This document shows positions 61,615 to 64,000 of a stretch of DNA of 64,000 nt, piece after piece. The stretch spans positions 682,001 to 746,000 of the forward strand of contig NZ_VHKL01000001.1 in assembly GCF_007474605.1 (NCBI RefSeq), in the 5' to 3' direction. A model generated the notes under the pieces. It ran no database searches. It saw nothing but the letters and a program-made list of their open reading frames with translations, and was not told the DNA's origin. This DNA is from Rhodoligotrophos appendicifer. GTDB taxonomy: Bacteria; Pseudomonadota; Alphaproteobacteria; Rhizobiales; Im1. The position numbers were made by a program, and so were the translations under genes. Position 1 is the stretch's first letter, and the number at the start of each line of letters is the position of its first letter.

Positions 61615-62454
61615 TCACACGGCCGACTGAGCCAGCTTCTGTTTCTGGCGGGACATGTACCACCAGGCGAGGCTCTGGATCCTCGTTGTGAGGAAGCCGT
61701 GCGGGTCCAGTCCCCCAGCCTTGGCGACCATGGAGATCAGCCTGTCCATATGCTGTCTCTGATACACGCCCATGGCCCGCTTCTGATAGGCGTCGGCGAA
61801 GGTCTTGCGATGATAGGGGGTCTCGCTGTCCGCGGAGTAATTGGCGCAGTAGAAGGCCCCCGCGAGCTCGTCGTCATCCGCTTCGTTCACCCGCCCCACT
61901 GCAACCTTCAACCGCCCGATCCGTCCTGGCAGCTCTGAGGCGTATTTCTTGTAGATCTCGTAGAAGCAACGGTAATGGGCGAACTCGTCCGCTGCCATGA
62001 AGGTCACGATCTGCTTGAGGCAGGGCTCGTCCGTCTGATCCTTGATCGCCGTGTAGAAGGACGAGGTACCGCTTTCGACCACGCAGCGGGCGATCATTTC
62101 ACCGGCTTTGGAGCCTCGCAGCGATTCATTGGCACTCGTATCGATGCTTTGGATCGTGCGAAACCGGGCGAAGGAATCTTCGAAGTCGAAGCTGGGATCG
62201 GCGAGCTTGGCCCACGCGGCTAAAGCGCGGCCGTGCTGGGCCTCTTCCTTGCCCCATTGATCGATATTCTGCTGGACGGTCTCGTCGTCGCGAAAGACGT
62301 TGGACAGATAGGTGACGTAGTCCGGCGCATTGAATTCGACGAGAGCGGCGGCCTTGACCGCCTTCAACATCTCGGGATCGACCTTGGAGCCGTCGAAGGC
62401 TCCCCAGTTAATGCGATCAAGTGTCCAGCGCATGGTACCTGGATCGCCATGCAT
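61615..62454 (-). CDS. Ferritin-like diiron protein, unknown substrate
   Basis: A 279-residue helical protein with a complete diiron set: E40, E71xxH74 (EEAQHGRAL) and E127, E157xxH160 (DEFAHYRCF). This arrangement fits acyl-ACP-desaturase-like or ferritin-like oxygenases. The C-terminus has a basic SRQKQKLAQ run. It is not bacterioferritin by length. The ATG at 62454 has AGAGGA upstream; 62433 is an alternative. It is convergent with DUF1850, so it probably does not belong to the transporter operon, and lies just downstream of atpC. Confidence 0.85.
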   Translation of the reverse strand: MHGDPGTMRWTLDRINWGAFDGSKVDPEMLKAVKAAALVEFNAPDYVTYLSNVFRDDETVQQNIDQWGKEEAQHGRALAAWAKLADPSFDFEDSFARFRTIQSIDTSANESLRGSKAGEMIARCVVESGTSSFYTAIKDQTDEPCLKQIVTFMAADEFAHYRCFYEIYKKYASELPGRIGRLKVAVGRVNEADDDELAGAFYCANYSADSETPYHRKTFADAYQKRAMGVYQRQHMDRLISMVAKAGGLDPHGFLTTRIQSLAWWYMSRQKQKLAQSAV

Positions 62455-62477
62455 CGATGCTGTCCTCTGGCGTCCTC

Positions 62478-62492
62478 CGCCCGGAGCGGGCG
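62478..62492. terminator. Small hairpin downstream of atpC
   Basis: CGCCCG and CGGGCG pair around a three-base loop, between atpC and the ferritin-like gene. There is no U-tract. It may contribute to the 3' end of the atp message. Confidence 0.3.
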
Positions 62493-62501
62493 TGTAATCG
62501 T

Positions 62502-62912
62502 CTAAACCGGTGCTGATAGGGCCGCCTGCAATTGCCTGAGATGGTCGAGCACTTCCTGAGCCCGGCGCCGCTTCTCGTCGTCCTTGGCGTCCGCGACGTC
62601 TTCCGCTGCGTTCTTGAACTGCACCTCGAACGCGGCGCGATCAAGCTCTGCTAAGGGAATAGCCTCTTCAGCCAACACGGTGAGGCCCCGCGGATTGATC
62701 TCCGCAAAACCGCCGCGCAAGAAGATCTTCTCCGGCGCACCGCTCTCCTTGCGGATCACAAGCAGACCGGGCTTCAACGTGGCGACCAAGGGAGCATGGC
62801 GCACGAGAACGGTGAACTCTCCCTCGCTGCCGGGGACCGTAACTTCGGCGACCTCACCGGAGAAAAGCAGTCTCTCCGGTGACACGAGTTCGAAATGCAG
62901 CAATTCAGCCAT
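62502..62912 (-). CDS. atpC: ATP synthase F1 epsilon subunit
   Basis: Epsilon is the small stalk subunit that controls ATP hydrolysis. The 136-residue protein starts MAELLHFELVSPERLLFSGEV and has VPGSEGEFTVLVRHAPLVATLKPG (in part) and a helical tail LDRAAFEVQFKNAAEDV. It follows atpD by 41 bases, the last gene of the F1 operon. Confidence 0.96.
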   Translation of the reverse strand: MAELLHFELVSPERLLFSGEVAEVTVPGSEGEFTVLVRHAPLVATLKPGLLVIRKESGAPEKIFLRGGFAEINPRGLTVLAEEAIPLAELDRAAFEVQFKNAAEDVADAKDDEKRRRAQEVLDHLRQLQAALSAPV

Positions 62913-62953
62913 TAGCCGGCGATCCTTTTGCCGTCACGCTTCAGACAAACGGC

Positions 62954-64000
<1,047 letters not shown>

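Overview
The window comes from the chromosome of an alphaproteobacterium, most likely a member of the Hyphomicrobiales (Rhizobiales). I infer this from the protein families and gene order: DUF4167, prmC-prfA-(RodZ-like)-ptsP-lysC facing ubiG; an mdh-sucCD-sucA-odhB-lpd block; a hemC-hemD-mic60-hemY block; and obgE-proB-proA-nadD-rsfS-rlmH-envC-ctpA leading to the ATP synthase genes. The genus cannot be read from the sequence. Base composition is GC-rich and coding is dense. There is no rRNA, IS element, prophage or CRISPR array.

Layout. 1-9 kb (mostly minus strand): a candidate 49-residue membrane protein, a DUF4167 protein with a clear intrinsic terminator, PrmC and RF1, a RodZ-like membrane HTH protein, PtsP (nitrogen PTS enzyme I) and aspartate kinase. 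9-19 kb: UbiG, then convergent DUF1178, a Nit1-type amidohydrolase, glutaredoxin and ComF; an NDUFAF5-like methyltransferase; MutT, ArgJ and a periplasmic parvulin; then divergent SecA. 19-31 kb (minus): the 2-oxoglutarate dehydrogenase, succinyl-CoA synthetase and malate dehydrogenase block with a VOC gene set inside it, then ZapE and methylmalonate-semialdehyde dehydrogenase. 31-35 kb: an accessory patch of small single genes (GNAT, a low-molecular-weight phosphatase relative, DinB, dienelactone hydrolase, two small unknown proteins, DUF2171) ending at tRNA-Thr(CGT).

35-43 kb: haem genes hemC and hemD in line with a mitofilin/Mic60 homologue and HemY-like protein, facing tsaD-gpsA-YciI-EVE. 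43-48 kb: GNAT, TerB-like, exonuclease III, a secreted type-B carboxylesterase and a flavoprotein. 48-57.6 kb (plus): obgE, proB, proA, nadD, rsfS, rlmH, an EnvC-like LytM protein, a CtpA protease, a divergent polysaccharide deacetylase and rppH. 57.7-62.5 kb: a less GC-rich orphan gene, a TAXI-type TRAP transporter with its DUF1850 companion, and a ferritin-like diiron protein, placed between rppH and the ATP synthase genes. 62.5-64 kb (minus): atpC and the 3' part of atpD, which runs off the window.

The core genes supply TCA flux, haem, ubiquinone, proline and NAD synthesis, release-factor modification, ribosome maturation, secretion and division-site peptidoglycan control. I do not see a convincing undescribed multi-gene system. 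The most unusual items are the orphan gene at 57.7 kb, the phosphatase relative that lacks arsenate-reductase resolving cysteines, the repeat-rich DUF4167 protein, the VOC gene inside the TCA block and several small uncharacterised proteins.
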